Below are positions 55,008 through 64,000 of a stretch of 64,000 nt of DNA, piece after piece. The DNA is from Niallia circulans NBRC 13626 (GTDB lineage: Bacteria > Bacillota > Bacilli > Bacillales > Cytobacillaceae). Numbering within the stretch: position 1 is the first letter of the stretch; each line of letters begins with the position of its first letter. The stretch lies in assembly GCF_001591585.1 (NCBI RefSeq), contig NZ_BCVE01000006.1, forward strand, positions 62,001 to 126,000, read 5' to 3'. Both the position numbers and the translations under genes were made by a program. The notes beneath the pieces were generated by a model that made no database searches, was not told where the DNA came from, and worked only from the letters and a program-made list of their open reading frames with translations.

Positions 55008-55922
55008 ATGGAGAACGTCACTAAGGAAAACAACACTTATAAAATACTATGGAAGCTAACGAGACCGCATACGTTAACAGCTTCTTTTGTACCAGTTTCC
55101 ATTGGTACGGTATTATCTTTCCCTCATGCCTCAACAAACTGGGGTTTATTTTTTGCCATGATGTTTGCTTGTTTGATTATTCAAATCGCAACCAACTTAT
55201 TTAATGAGTACTATGATTATGTAAGAGGAATTGATACTGCTGATTCAGTAGGAATAGGCGGAGCAATTGTTCATCATGGGATGAAGCCAAAATTAGTTTT
55301 AAATATGGCGATCAGCCTATATATACTTGCACTACTTTTAGGTATTTATATTTGTTCTAATACTTCTTGGTGGATTGCATTAGTCGGCTTACTCGGTATG
55401 GCGATTGGCTATTTATATACAGGAGGCCCGCTTCCAATAGCTTATACACCTTTTGGAGAAGTGTTTTCTGGCATATGTATGGGATGTATCTTCATCCTTA
55501 TCTCTTTCTTTATCCAAACAGGTCACATTAGCCAAGAAAGCATCCTTATTTCTGTTCCAATCGCTATTCTTATTGGTGCGATTAATTTATCGAATAACAT
55601 TAGAGATATTGAAGAGGATACATTAGGCGGCAGAAAAACGATTGCTATACTTATCGGCTTTAACAAAGCGGTTAACCTACTTGCGGCATTATTTATCTTA
55701 TCCTACCTCTGGATTATTATTTTCGTTGCTCTCGGTTTCTTTAGTCCTTGGTTATTAATCGTACTGCTTAGTTTCAAAAAACCATTAGATGCCATTAAGG
55801 GCTTCAAAGGAGATCGAAGCCAAACACCGATTGCCATGAAAAACACTGGTTTAACAAACACCATGTTTGGATTGTTTATCACAGTTGGTTATTTGTTAGA
55901 TTTTATCATGCAAAATATGTAG
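55008..55922 (+). CDS. menA: 1,4-dihydroxy-2-naphthoate polyprenyltransferase
   Basis: A 304-aa membrane UbiA-family enzyme that prenylates DHNA in menaquinone synthesis. LWKLTRPHTLTASFVPVSIG at the N-terminus, NLFNEYYDYVRGIDTADSVG (first Asp-rich N-D-x-x-D-like site) and LSNNIRDIEEDTLGGRKTIA (second site) are present, with about eight helices. It is close to B. subtilis MenA along its length. It sits between spo0A and spoIVB, transcribed oppositely to both. Confidence 0.95.
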   Translation: MENVTKENNTYKILWKLTRPHTLTASFVPVSIGTVLSFPHASTNWGLFFAMMFACLIIQIATNLFNEYYDYVRGIDTADSVGIGGAIVHHGMKPKLVLNMAISLYILALLLGIYICSNTSWWIALVGLLGMAIGYLYTGGPLPIAYTPFGEVFSGICMGCIFILISFFIQTGHISQESILISVPIAILIGAINLSNNIRDIEEDTLGGRKTIAILIGFNKAVNLLAALFILSYLWIIIFVALGFFSPWLLIVLLSFKKPLDAIKGFKGDRSQTPIAMKNTGLTNTMFGLFITVGYLLDFIMQNM

Positions 55923-55929
55923 TAGTATA

Positions 55930-55980
55930 ATGTCTCATGTAAAAGGATTGTCGATTCATCCTTTTACATGAGACATTTTA
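55930..55980. terminator. Bidirectional terminator, menA / spoIVB
   Basis: GTCTCATGTAAAAGGAT and ATCCTTTTACATGAGAC form a perfect 17-bp stem, with T-rich flanks on both strands. Confidence 0.9.
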
Positions 55981-55984
55981 ATTT

Positions 55985-57277
55985 TTATGAAGCTTTTTGC
56001 CCTTTTTCATATATATCGATTCCTGCCTCATTTAACATCCATTCAATGTGAACTCCATATCCGCTTGTCGGATCATTTACAAATACATGGGTTACAGCAC
56101 CAATGACCTTACCATCTTGAATAATTGGACTTCCGCTCATTCCTTGAACGATACCGCCTGTTTTGCTTAATAATTCTTTATCTGTCACTTTGATGACTAG
56201 CCCTTTTGTTGCAGGATACTTTTGAGGTACAGAGCTTACTACTTCTATATCAAATAGCTTCACCTGATCATTATCCACAACCGTTAAAATTTGCGCTGGT
56301 CCTTCTTTCACTTGGTCTGATAACGTAATCGGCATCGGCTTATCCATTATTCCATTTTTAATTTGTTTATTTAATACACCAAATATTCCAAAAGGACTAT
56401 TTGTTTTGATATCCCCGATTATTTCTTTATCTTCTGAAAATCTCGCTAATTTTTCACCAGGATTTCCGTTACTTCCTTTTTCAATACTTGTTACAGTAGA
56501 TCTTAGTACTTCTCCATCATCCACAACGATTGGTTTTTTTGTATCCATATCTGAGATTACATGTCCTAAAGCTCCATATTTCATGGAATCTGGGTGATAG
56601 AAAGTCATTGTTCCAATCCCAGCTGCTGAATCCCTTATATAAAGCCCTAATTTAAATATGTTATCCCCTTTTTCCTTTAAGGGCATTAACTTTGTTTTAA
56701 ACTCCTCTTTCTCTCTTTTTACAACCAACTCTAAAGGTTTGTTTCCTTCGCCTGCTTTTTGAACAAAAGGTGCTACATCTGCCATTTTTTCTATTTTCAT
56801 TCCATTTATTTCGACTATCATATCGCCAACTTTTATCCCGGCCTTTTCACCAGGTGATTGCTTTCCTTCTTCTGTATTTACCTGATGGTGCCCTACCACC
56901 AGTACGCCAACAGTATTTAGTTTCACCCCAATGGACTGACCACCGGGAATTACTTTAAAGTCTTTAAGAACATTCACATCCACTTTTTTTATTGGAAAAC
57001 CTGCAAGTTCAAGCATCATCTCATCTTTCCCACTAACTTTTCCTTGCAAAGAAAATTTCCCTTTTTCTTGACTTAATGCAACAACCGAATCTTCGTCTGC
57101 CACATTTGCTGTCACAGAAATCGCCTCACTATTGTTGATCTCCATTGATTGTCCTTCAAACAATGTAATGCTTTTTGGGATATGAAGATATTCTTGAAAT
57201 GATTGATTACATACTAAAGATATTAATGAAACAAGGAGAATCCCACCAATTATTTTTCTAAGGATATCACTTTTCAA
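55985..57277 (-). CDS. spoIVB: SpoIVB peptidase (sporulation checkpoint)
   Basis: A 430-aa secreted serine peptidase (S55) made in the forespore to trigger sigma-K processing through SpoIVFA. An N-terminal membrane anchor (residues 8-25) is followed by a PDZ domain (about 115-200: [29 protein letters not shown]). In the protease domain His lies in [13 protein letters not shown] and the nucleophile Ser in [23 protein letters not shown] start behind GGAGAG. Full length. Confidence 0.97.
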   Translation of the reverse strand: MKSDILRKIIGGILLVSLISLVCNQSFQEYLHIPKSITLFEGQSMEINNSEAISVTANVADEDSVVALSQEKGKFSLQGKVSGKDEMMLELAGFPIKKVDVNVLKDFKVIPGGQSIGVKLNTVGVLVVGHHQVNTEEGKQSPGEKAGIKVGDMIVEINGMKIEKMADVAPFVQKAGEGNKPLELVVKREKEEFKTKLMPLKEKGDNIFKLGLYIRDSAAGIGTMTFYHPDSMKYGALGHVISDMDTKKPIVVDDGEVLRSTVTSIEKGSNGNPGEKLARFSEDKEIIGDIKTNSPFGIFGVLNKQIKNGIMDKPMPITLSDQVKEGPAQILTVVDNDQVKLFDIEVVSSVPQKYPATKGLVIKVTDKELLSKTGGIVQGMSGSPIIQDGKVIGAVTHVFVNDPTSGYGVHIEWMLNEAGIDIYEKGQKAS

Positions 57278-57451
57278 TTCACTTCACTCTCCTCGCTTCT
57301 TTTCACCACTACTTCTCCGGCTACATTTATAAGTTTGCCTGTAACAGCATCATTTATAACTGTTAAAAATTTTAAATACCTACCCATAATGGATAATCCT
57401 TGCAATTAGTTTCCCACGCACCATTAAATAGACAACTCTTCATAAGAATAA

Positions 57452-57482
57452 AATAAACCTCTGCACATATACAGAGGTTTTA
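57452..57482 (-). terminator. Terminator of recN
   Basis: AAACCTCTG / CAGAGGTTT with an eight-base loop, then a T-rich tail on the minus strand. Confidence 0.8.
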
Positions 57483-57487
57483 CGTGT

Positions 57488-59176
57488 CTATATTTTATTC
57501 TTAGCTTTTTGCGCTAATTTTAACAGTTCTTTTGCATGTTTTTTTGTTAATTCCGTAATTTCCGCTCCTGAAATCATTCGTCCGATCTCTTTTACCTTAT
57601 CTTGCTGCACTAATGGTGTGACAGACGTAGATGTGCGGCCATCCTCAATTTTTTTTGCGATAAATAAATGGGTATCTGCCATTGCTGCCACCTGCGGCAG
57701 ATGGGAAATACAGAGCACTTGAGAATCAACCGACACATGGTGGATTTTTTCAGCGATTGCTTGTGCTACTCTTCCACTCACCCCAGTATCTACCTCATCA
57801 AATATGATGGATGTCACCCCTTGATGCTTAGAGAAAATGCTTTTTAAAGCAAGCATCATTCTGGAAAGCTCTCCACCGGACACAATTTTGGATAGTGGTT
57901 TTAACGGTTCTCCAGGATTTGTAGAAATGTAAAATTCCACTTCATCTATCCCTTTTTTCGTAACATTGTTCTCATCAGCATGAATTCTTACTTCAAAAAC
58001 AGTCTTTTCCATGTAGAGTTCTTTTAATTCTTGATGAATACTATCTGTCAGACGAAGAGCTGCTCTCTTTCTTAAGGCAGTCAATTCCTTTGCTTCCACT
58101 AAAAGATCTTTTTTAAGAGAAGCTAACTCCTTTTCCAATAAATCGATATGGGTTTCTTTATTTTGTAATGTTTCTAATTCTTCCTCTATTTTTGCAGCAT
58201 ACTCTAGGATCTCTGCTACTGTTTTTCCATATTTGCGTTTTAAGGTATTGATTTCATTTAGTCTTGTTTCAATCTCATTTAACCTTTCGGGGTCATATTC
58301 TAGGTAATCTAAAGCACTTCTCATCTGTCTTGCAATATCCTCTAAAATATAATAGCTATTGGAGACAGACTCAGCCATATCCTTGTATTCAGTGTCTAAG
58401 CTTGCAGCTTCCTCCATATTCCCCATGACCTCACCAAGCCAATCCAGCCCTTTTTGTTCTCCCCTAAGAGCAGTATAGCCTGTTTGTATGCTATCATAAA
58501 TTTTCTCGAAATTGCTTAATTTCTTCCTTTCTTCTAACAGCTCATCATCTTCATTAATTTTCAAATGAGCACTTTCAATTTCATTAAACTGAAATTGTAA
58601 TAAATCAAGTCTTTGAGCCATTTGCTGTTCATTTTCTGTTAAATTCATTAGTTTCTTTTGAGTTTGAGTATAAGAGCGATAAATTTCTTCATATTCTTCT
58701 AAAACAGGAGCTAATTCTCCCATTGCAAAAGTATCCAGCAACTGTAAGTGCTTCGTTTCATCCATTAATTCTTGATGTTCATGCTGACCATGAATATCAA
58801 TTAAAGTGGAACCTATTTCTCTTAATACAGCGATTGTGATAAGCTTGCCATTTATCCGGCAGACACTCTTACCAGATAAAGCTATATCTCTTCTTAATAC
58901 AATAGCACCCTCATCTATATCGATACCAAACTCATTCATTTTTTGAAAACAAGGATGACCGTCTTCTATATAAAATAGCCCTTCTATTTCTGCTTTTTCT
59001 TCTCCATGGCGAACAAATTCCGCCGAACCGCGTCCTCCAACTAATAAATTGATCGCATCAATAATGATAGACTTTCCTGCACCTGTTTCACCAGTTAATA
59101 CAGTCAGTCCCTTTTTAAATGATATGGATAGACTTTCAATGATTGCAAAATTTTTAATCGATAATTCACTTAGCAA
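57488..59176 (-). CDS. recN: DNA repair protein RecN
   Basis: A 562-aa SMC-like ATPase recruited early to double-strand breaks. Walker A GETGAGKSIIIDAI (about residues 30-43) is at the N-terminus. Two coiled-coil arms follow (about 160-400, rich in Glu/Lys/Leu). The C-terminal signature VSGGELSRMMLALKSIF, Walker B SIIFDEVDTGVSG and CISHLPQVAAMAD complete the ATPase. The TTG start is behind GGGGGGAC, 17 bases after the ahrC stop. Confidence 0.97.
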   Translation of the reverse strand: MLSELSIKNFAIIESLSISFKKGLTVLTGETGAGKSIIIDAINLLVGGRGSAEFVRHGEEKAEIEGLFYIEDGHPCFQKMNEFGIDIDEGAIVLRRDIALSGKSVCRINGKLITIAVLREIGSTLIDIHGQHEHQELMDETKHLQLLDTFAMGELAPVLEEYEEIYRSYTQTQKKLMNLTENEQQMAQRLDLLQFQFNEIESAHLKINEDDELLEERKKLSNFEKIYDSIQTGYTALRGEQKGLDWLGEVMGNMEEAASLDTEYKDMAESVSNSYYILEDIARQMRSALDYLEYDPERLNEIETRLNEINTLKRKYGKTVAEILEYAAKIEEELETLQNKETHIDLLEKELASLKKDLLVEAKELTALRKRAALRLTDSIHQELKELYMEKTVFEVRIHADENNVTKKGIDEVEFYISTNPGEPLKPLSKIVSGGELSRMMLALKSIFSKHQGVTSIIFDEVDTGVSGRVAQAIAEKIHHVSVDSQVLCISHLPQVAAMADTHLFIAKKIEDGRTSTSVTPLVQQDKVKEIGRMISGAEITELTKKHAKELLKLAQKAKNKI

Positions 59177-59192
59177 TTAATGTCCCCCCAAA

Positions 59193-59642
59193 TTAAAGCA
59201 TATCAAGAAAACGATCACTAATTTTCTTGCCATCATCTGCAGTGCGACAAATAATTAGACAAGTATCATCTCCACAAATCGTTCCTAATATTTCATCCCA
59301 ATCAAGATTATCAATTAATGCTCCGATCGCTTGTGCATTCCCTGGCAGTGATTTTAGGACAAGCAAATTTTCAGCTGAATCGATTTTCACAAAGGAATCC
59401 ATTAACATTCTTTTTAATTTTTGTAATGGATTAAAGCGCTGATCAGCTGGTAAGCTATATTTATATCTGCCATCCTGAAGTGGCACTTTCACTAAATGCA
59501 GCTCTTTAATATCTCTTGATACAGTAGCTTGTGTTACATTATATCCAGCACTTTTCAGTTCATCTACTAATTCGTCTTGTGTTTCGATATCATTATTCGT
59601 AATGATTTCTCTTATTTTTATATGCCTCTGGCCCTTATTCAT
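59193..59642 (-). CDS. ahrC: Arginine repressor AhrC/ArgR
   Basis: A 149-aa arginine-responsive regulator. The N-terminal winged helix is [20 protein letters not shown] followed by [15 protein letters not shown]; the C-terminal hexamer/arginine domain contains [20 protein letters not shown] and the GDDTCLII arginine-binding Asp pair. I start at ATG 59642 after AAAGGATGG, giving the same length as B. subtilis AhrC. Likely targets include the ARG-box-like site at artP. Confidence 0.96.
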   Translation of the reverse strand: MNKGQRHIKIREIITNNDIETQDELVDELKSAGYNVTQATVSRDIKELHLVKVPLQDGRYKYSLPADQRFNPLQKLKRMLMDSFVKIDSAENLLVLKSLPGNAQAIGALIDNLDWDEILGTICGDDTCLIICRTADDGKKISDRFLDML

Positions 59643-59845
59643 ATATTCCATCCTTTATCATTGGTTATCATTTTTATTCCATATGTATCACTTTTTATTA
59701 AAAGTATTTGTTCCTTATCATACGTTCATTCGATTTTTTTAGACAATCTTCCTTTTATCTATTTTACCGTGTTTGTTCGTCTTTTTACAAGAACAAAGAA
59801 AACAAATTACATCTCCGCTCTATCTTTATTCATGATAGACAAACC

Positions 59846-59927
59846 AAAAAGGGTCAGCCTGCATGGAGAACCTTTCTATTAGCATCCCACGTTACTAATA
59901 GTTCTCTTGCTGCAGTCAAACCCTTTT
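59846..59927. repeat. 82-bp imperfect inverted-repeat element
   Basis: Between tlyA and ahrC, AAAAAGGGT, TGCA, GAGAAC and ATTAG on the left are matched in inverted order by CTAAT, GTTCTC, TGCA and ACCCTTTT on the right, giving a long interrupted hairpin. Its minus-strand reading ends in ACCCTTTTT, so it may terminate tlyA transcription. The complex internal matches also suit a small mobile palindrome or a structured RNA. Confidence 0.6.
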
Positions 59928-59934
59928 ACATAGC

Positions 59935-60765
59935 TTATTCTTCCGTTTCTTTTTTTGCTTTCAATTCGGAATGTGCCGCTTCTACCGTCTCTTTTATTTG
60001 AAAATAATGCGTTTTTTCCTCTGCACGCTCATCCCAATAGAGGTGGAGTAAAAATTCAATATTTCCATCTCCGCCTGTAATTGGTGAAAATGATAGGTTT
60101 TTAACAATATATCCTTCTTCTATAGAAAAAGCTATAATTTTCTCTAAAACGGACTCATGGACTTTACGGTCTCTGACAATCCCTTTTTTCCCAACTTGTT
60201 CTCTTCCAGCTTCAAATTGCGGCTTCACTAAAGCAATAACATCACTGCCAGATACTAATAGTGTCTTTAAAACTGGTAAAATTAGCTTTAGCGAAATAAA
60301 AGAAACATCAATTGAAGCAATATTCGGCATCTCACCTTTTAAATCGACAGGAGTTACATAACGAAAGTTGGTTCTTTCCATGACAATCACACGTTCATCT
60401 TGTCTAAGCTTCCACGCTAATTGATTATAGCCTACATCTAATGCATAAGATTGTTTTGCACCATTTTGCAGGGCACAATCCGTAAATCCTCCTGTCGAGG
60501 AGCCAATATCAAGTAAGACTTTATCTTTCATATCGACATCAAATATTTTAAGTGCCTTTTCAAGCTTTAAGCCACCTCTTGACACATATTGAAGTGTCTT
60601 TCCTTTAACAGATAACTTAGAATCTGTATTTATTTTTTCACCGGGTTTATCTAGTCTATTCTCTTCACAGTAGACAATCCCAGCCATTACAGCTCTTTTT
60701 GCCTTTTCCCTTGTTTCGAATAAACCTTGCTCAACTAATAATACATCAATTCTTTCTTTCTTCAT
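59935..60765 (-). CDS. tlyA: TlyA-family rRNA methyltransferase / hemolysin-like
   Basis: A 276-aa protein (YqxC). An N-terminal S4 RNA-binding domain (RIDVLLVEQGLFETREKAKR) precedes an FtsJ-like methyltransferase domain with the SAM motif VLLDIGSSTGGFTDCALQNG and DVSFISLKLILPVL. The family methylates 16S/23S rRNA 2'-OH in Mycobacterium; activity here is by homology. I use ATG 60765, just after the dxs stop. Confidence 0.93.
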   Translation of the reverse strand: MKKERIDVLLVEQGLFETREKAKRAVMAGIVYCEENRLDKPGEKINTDSKLSVKGKTLQYVSRGGLKLEKALKIFDVDMKDKVLLDIGSSTGGFTDCALQNGAKQSYALDVGYNQLAWKLRQDERVIVMERTNFRYVTPVDLKGEMPNIASIDVSFISLKLILPVLKTLLVSGSDVIALVKPQFEAGREQVGKKGIVRDRKVHESVLEKIIAFSIEEGYIVKNLSFSPITGGDGNIEFLLHLYWDERAEEKTHYFQIKETVEAAHSELKAKKETEE

Positions 60766-60772
60766 GAATGCT

Positions 60773-62665
60773 CTAAGCCCTCTTTTGTTTTTTTCTAGCA
60801 ATGGCTGATATTCTTTTTACAACTTCCTCTTTTGTTAAATTTATTTCTTCTAATAATGAATTTACATCTCCATGTTCAATAAATTCATCTGGAATTCCCA
60901 TGCGATCTATTACATTTGCTCCAAAACCATGGTCATGGGCATATTCGATACAATAACTTCCAAATCCGCCTTGCAGTACTGCTTCTTCAATCGTTAAAAT
61001 TGGTATTTGCTTTTTCAATAAGTCAGAAAGCATTTTCTCGTCTAACGGCTTAATGAATCTCGCATTTACCACTTTAACATGAATCCCTTGTAATTCAAGC
61101 TGGCTGGCTGCTTCCATTGCCATTTCAATCGTTGTTCCAAATGTAAGAATTGCAGCATCAGAACCTTCTCTTAATACTTCCCATGTACCAATTGGAATCG
61201 TCTTTAATGTAGAATCAAGCTCCACACCAATCCCATTTCCCCGCGGAAATCTCATCGCAATTGGGCCATCATTGTACTGGATAGCCGTATTTACCATGTG
61301 CTGCCCTTCATTTTCATCCTTTGGCATCATTAAAACCAAGTTTGGCATATGACGTAAAAACGCAATATCATAAATACCTTGATGGGTTTCTCCATCTGCT
61401 CCTACTAAGCCGGCACGATCGATGCCAATAAAGACATTTAATTTCTGGCGGCAAACATCATGAAGCATTTGATCATATGCTCTTTGTAAAAATGTCGAAT
61501 AAATGGCTAAAAACGGCTTCATTTTTTGTGTGGCAAGTCCAGCTGCTAATGTTACAGCATGCTGTTCCGCTATCCCGACATCAAGCATTCGACTAGGAAA
61601 TTCTTTTGCAAATGATTCCAATTTTGAACCAACTGGCATGGCAGGAGTAACGGCAACGATTCGCTCGTCTTTTCTTGCCAATTTTAACACTGTATCACTC
61701 ACTAGTTTACTCCATGCAGGTGCAGTGATAGCAGGTTTTACAAAATCTCCTGTCTCAATCTTATAAGGACCTGTTCCATGCCATGTACCGATTTTATCCT
61801 TTTCAGCTGGAGAAAATCCTTTGCCTTTTTTCGTAATGACATGCAGTAAAACTGGGCCAGATGTTTTCTTTGCATAGTTTAGCTGTTCAAATAAGTCGTT
61901 ATAATCATGACCATCTACTGGACCTAAATACGTAAAACCTAACTCTTCGAAAAAAACACCGGAAACTAACAAATATTTAAGACTATCTTTAATTCTTTCA
62001 GCAGTTGCAGCCATCTTGCCACCTACGGCAGGAATTTTCTTTAAGAGCATTTCTAGTTCATCTTTTACCCATTGATACTTCCCAGCAGTTCTTAATCTGC
62101 CTAATACTTGGTGAAGAGCACCAACATTTGGAGCAATCGACATTTCATTATCATTCAAGATAACAATCATGTTTTTCTTTTCATCGCCAATATGATTTAG
62201 TGCCTCGAGAGCCATACCCCCTGTTAAAGCTCCATCCCCAATAATAGGAATGATGTAGGAATCTTCCTTTTTTAAATCTCTTGCAACAGCCATACCCATT
62301 GCAGCAGATAAGGAAGTAGAGCTATGACCTGTTTCCCATACGTCGTGCTCACTTTCATTCATTTTTGGAAAACCACTTAAGCCTTTGTATTGTCTAAGCG
62401 TATCGAAATCCTTAGCACGGCCAGTTAATATTTTATGAACATAAGATTGGTGACCTACATCCCAAAGAAATTTATCCTTTGGGCTATCAAAACATTTATG
62501 AAGAGCAATGGTTAATTCCACCACTCCTAAGTTCGGACCAATATGACCGCCAGTTTGAGAAAGTCTATTAATTAAAAAGTGACGGATATCTTCACTAAGG
62601 ATATTCAGTTCCTCGTTCGATAATCCTTTTAAAAATGCTGGATTTTCTATTGACATTAAATCCAT
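60773..62665 (-). CDS. dxs: 1-deoxy-D-xylulose-5-phosphate synthase
   Basis: A 630-aa thiamine-diphosphate enzyme, first step of the MEP isoprenoid pathway. [20 protein letters not shown] and [20 protein letters not shown], with its NDNEMSI partner, form the cofactor site. Later [20 protein letters not shown] carries the catalytic Glu, and [20 protein letters not shown] is a substrate loop. I start at ATG 62665 as in B. subtilis. It lies between ispA and tlyA in the usual order. Confidence 0.97.
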   Translation of the reverse strand: MDLMSIENPAFLKGLSNEELNILSEDIRHFLINRLSQTGGHIGPNLGVVELTIALHKCFDSPKDKFLWDVGHQSYVHKILTGRAKDFDTLRQYKGLSGFPKMNESEHDVWETGHSSTSLSAAMGMAVARDLKKEDSYIIPIIGDGALTGGMALEALNHIGDEKKNMIVILNDNEMSIAPNVGALHQVLGRLRTAGKYQWVKDELEMLLKKIPAVGGKMAATAERIKDSLKYLLVSGVFFEELGFTYLGPVDGHDYNDLFEQLNYAKKTSGPVLLHVITKKGKGFSPAEKDKIGTWHGTGPYKIETGDFVKPAITAPAWSKLVSDTVLKLARKDERIVAVTPAMPVGSKLESFAKEFPSRMLDVGIAEQHAVTLAAGLATQKMKPFLAIYSTFLQRAYDQMLHDVCRQKLNVFIGIDRAGLVGADGETHQGIYDIAFLRHMPNLVLMMPKDENEGQHMVNTAIQYNDGPIAMRFPRGNGIGVELDSTLKTIPIGTWEVLREGSDAAILTFGTTIEMAMEAASQLELQGIHVKVVNARFIKPLDEKMLSDLLKKQIPILTIEEAVLQGGFGSYCIEYAHDHGFGANVIDRMGIPDEFIEHGDVNSLLEEINLTKEEVVKRISAIARKKQKRA

Positions 62666-62920
62666 TTGTAACAACTCACTTTCATTCAGTATATAACCAA
62701 TAAAGCGATGAAAACCACTGATTAATTGGTATATCTTCCTTCCGTTTAACCATTTCTTTTTGTCAAGATTGTATTATTTATTAGAATACCTTATTTTTAT
62801 CAAAAAACCTAATTTATTCGTATTATTAAATATGTATTATACCATTCCTTCACTGATAATAGTAGTAATTCTACATAGTTAGCACACAGAAGACTTTCCG
62901 TGCTTAAAAGAAGGATGCCT

Positions 62921-63000
62921 CAAAGCGGAGCATCACTAGCGCATTTTACAAATTTATCTTTTGAAAAAGCTCTAGTGATGTCAAATATTGAGACACCCTG
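62921..63000. repeat. Imperfect inverted repeat between dxs and ispA
   Basis: GATGCCTCAAAGCGGAGCAT followed by CACTAGCGC (left) is mirrored by GCTCTAGTGATGTCAAATAT followed by TGAGACACC (right) around a spacer of about 26 bases. The inner stem CATCACTAG / CTAGTGATG is perfect. The GGTGTCTCAA-type outer ends look like the termini of a small non-autonomous element. It lies in a 436-base gap otherwise without a gene. Confidence 0.55.
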
Positions 63001-63101
63001 ATATGTGTTATTCGTTATTCTAAATTTCCCTTATATATATTTCGCTTAGTTTTATTATATACCATCTATAAAAAGCTTTTAAACCGTTTAAAGAGGATAT
63101 T

Positions 63102-63995
63102 TTAATTATTTCTATAGGCAATTAAATCTGTAATTTCTTCTAATAGAAAGCGATCAAAATTTAAACCGGCTAGAAGACCTTTAGCCTGTTTAATATGCAA
63201 ATCCAATTCTCTTTTTGCTCCATCCATAGTTAATATTTTCGGATAGGTGCTTTTGTGGTTATCCATATCGCTGCCAATTGGCTTTCCAATCACTTCTTCA
63301 TCCCCTTCTAAATCGAGAATGTCATCTCTAATTTGGAAGGCTAAGCCTAGATGATAAGCAAAACGTTTTAATGTTTCTAACTCCGCGTCAGCAGCATCTG
63401 CTAATATTGCGCCAATTAAAATACTTACTTCTATTAGCTTTCCTGTTTTATGTAGATGTATATGTTCAAGATCTTTTTGATTTAACGTCTTGCTTTCCCC
63501 TTCAATATCGGCAATTTGTCCACCTACCATCCCTTCTGCTCCAGCTGCTTTTGCTAAAAAGCCAATACTAGTAAGAATCTTTTCAGATGGAATATTTTGT
63601 TTTGTCATATATGTCATCATTTGAAAACTATATGTAAGAAGTGCATCTCCTGCTAGAATAGCTGTCGCTTCTCCGTAAACTTTATGATTCGTCGGTAAGC
63701 CTCTTCGCAGGTCATCATCATCCATACTTGGTAAATCATCATGAATCAAAGAATACGTATGAATCATTTCAATGGCAGCTGCTGGAAGCAAACCTTCAAG
63801 TGGATCTTTTCCAAATGCTTGCAGGGTAGCAAATAAAAGCAGCGGCCGGATTCTCTTCCCCCCTGCATTTAGGGAATAGAGCATAGAATCTTTTAAACTG
63901 GAAGGAGCATTAAGCTTTTCGACATTTTTCTTTAGTTCTTTTTCCAGTACTTCTTTATAGTTTTTTGTAAATGCTGACAAAGAAATTTTATTCAA
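63102..63995 (-). CDS. ispA: Farnesyl diphosphate synthase (IspA/YqiD)
   Basis: A 297-aa prenyl synthase making farnesyl diphosphate. GGKRIRPLLLFATLQAFG and the first Asp-rich motif SLIHDDLPSMDDDDLRRGLP (about 84-103) match the family, as does the second motif FQIRDDILDLEGDEEVIGKP (about 220-239). The TTG start at 63995 is at the window edge and agrees with the B. subtilis length. xseB is expected just beyond. Confidence 0.95.
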   Translation of the reverse strand: MNKISLSAFTKNYKEVLEKELKKNVEKLNAPSSLKDSMLYSLNAGGKRIRPLLLFATLQAFGKDPLEGLLPAAAIEMIHTYSLIHDDLPSMDDDDLRRGLPTNHKVYGEATAILAGDALLTYSFQMMTYMTKQNIPSEKILTSIGFLAKAAGAEGMVGGQIADIEGESKTLNQKDLEHIHLHKTGKLIEVSILIGAILADAADAELETLKRFAYHLGLAFQIRDDILDLEGDEEVIGKPIGSDMDNHKSTYPKILTMDGAKRELDLHIKQAKGLLAGLNFDRFLLEEITDLIAYRNN

Positions 63996-64000
63996 GTGTT

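Noticed and set aside
1-64000. rRNA or tRNA genes
   Set aside because: No rRNA segment or tRNA cloverleaf was recognised; TGGNACC motifs belong to the two T-box leaders.

Overview
This 64 kb window comes from the chromosome of a low-GC, endospore-forming member of the Bacillaceae. Spo0A and SpoIVB, AhrC, the stressosome peptide Prli42, T-box leaders and frequent TTG/GTG starts behind strong AAGGAGG sites all point there. Gene order follows the yqi-yqj-yqk segment of Bacillus subtilis closely, read mostly on the minus strand: ispA-dxs-tlyA-ahrC-recN-spoIVB-spo0A, then a cold-shock gene, yqiK-like glpQ, the bkd operon, brxB, artPQR, a yqjE-like peptidase, polymerase IV, gndA, zwf, rnz, proI, yqjQ, yqzH and yqkD/yqkE-like genes. 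A Niallia/Bacillus-circulans-like host is a reasonable guess, but the genus cannot be proved from this sequence.

Layout. 1-6.7 kb: ribokinase, an XRE/membrane-protein pair, a DUF402 gene followed by a frameshifted partner, OsmC, DUF3886 and a YqkD hydrolase. 6.8-8.5 kb: a T-box leader whose specifier reads best as AGC (serine), ahead of an MFS exporter. 8.5-17.7 kb: single genes (NUDIX, VOC, GNAT, CD3324-like HTH, S51-like peptidase, chemoreceptor, MsrA), a 51-aa L7/L12-like protein, and a MarR/MFS operon with paired operator boxes. 18-31 kb: SDR, DUF1835 protein, proline T-box with proI, RNase Z, both oxidative pentose-phosphate enzymes (zwf, gndA), a phosphoesterase, DNA polymerase IV, CheW, peptidase. 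31-43.6 kb: Prli42, L,D-transpeptidase, arginine ABC transporter, bacilliredoxin, branched-chain keto-acid dehydrogenase operon, GDPD, cold-shock protein.

43.9-53.7 kb is an accessory and largely decaying island between the cold-shock gene and spo0A. It holds a broken DUF5071 gene, remnants of small genes, a pore-like membrane protein, a truncated IS1380 transposase abutting a degenerate IS66 element, an intact DUF262-HEPN gene pair (the best candidate for an under-described, probably defensive, system), a membrane-protein pseudogene with many frameshifts, and a tyrosine-recombinase relic. The core resumes at spo0A, with menA placed between spo0A and spoIVB.

Other points worth following: the BkdR-like regulator has lost the GAFTGA segment and a normal Walker B although a good sigma-54 promoter lies upstream of it; ptb and bcd are missing from the bkd locus; and two imperfect inverted-repeat elements sit in the isoprenoid/recN region.
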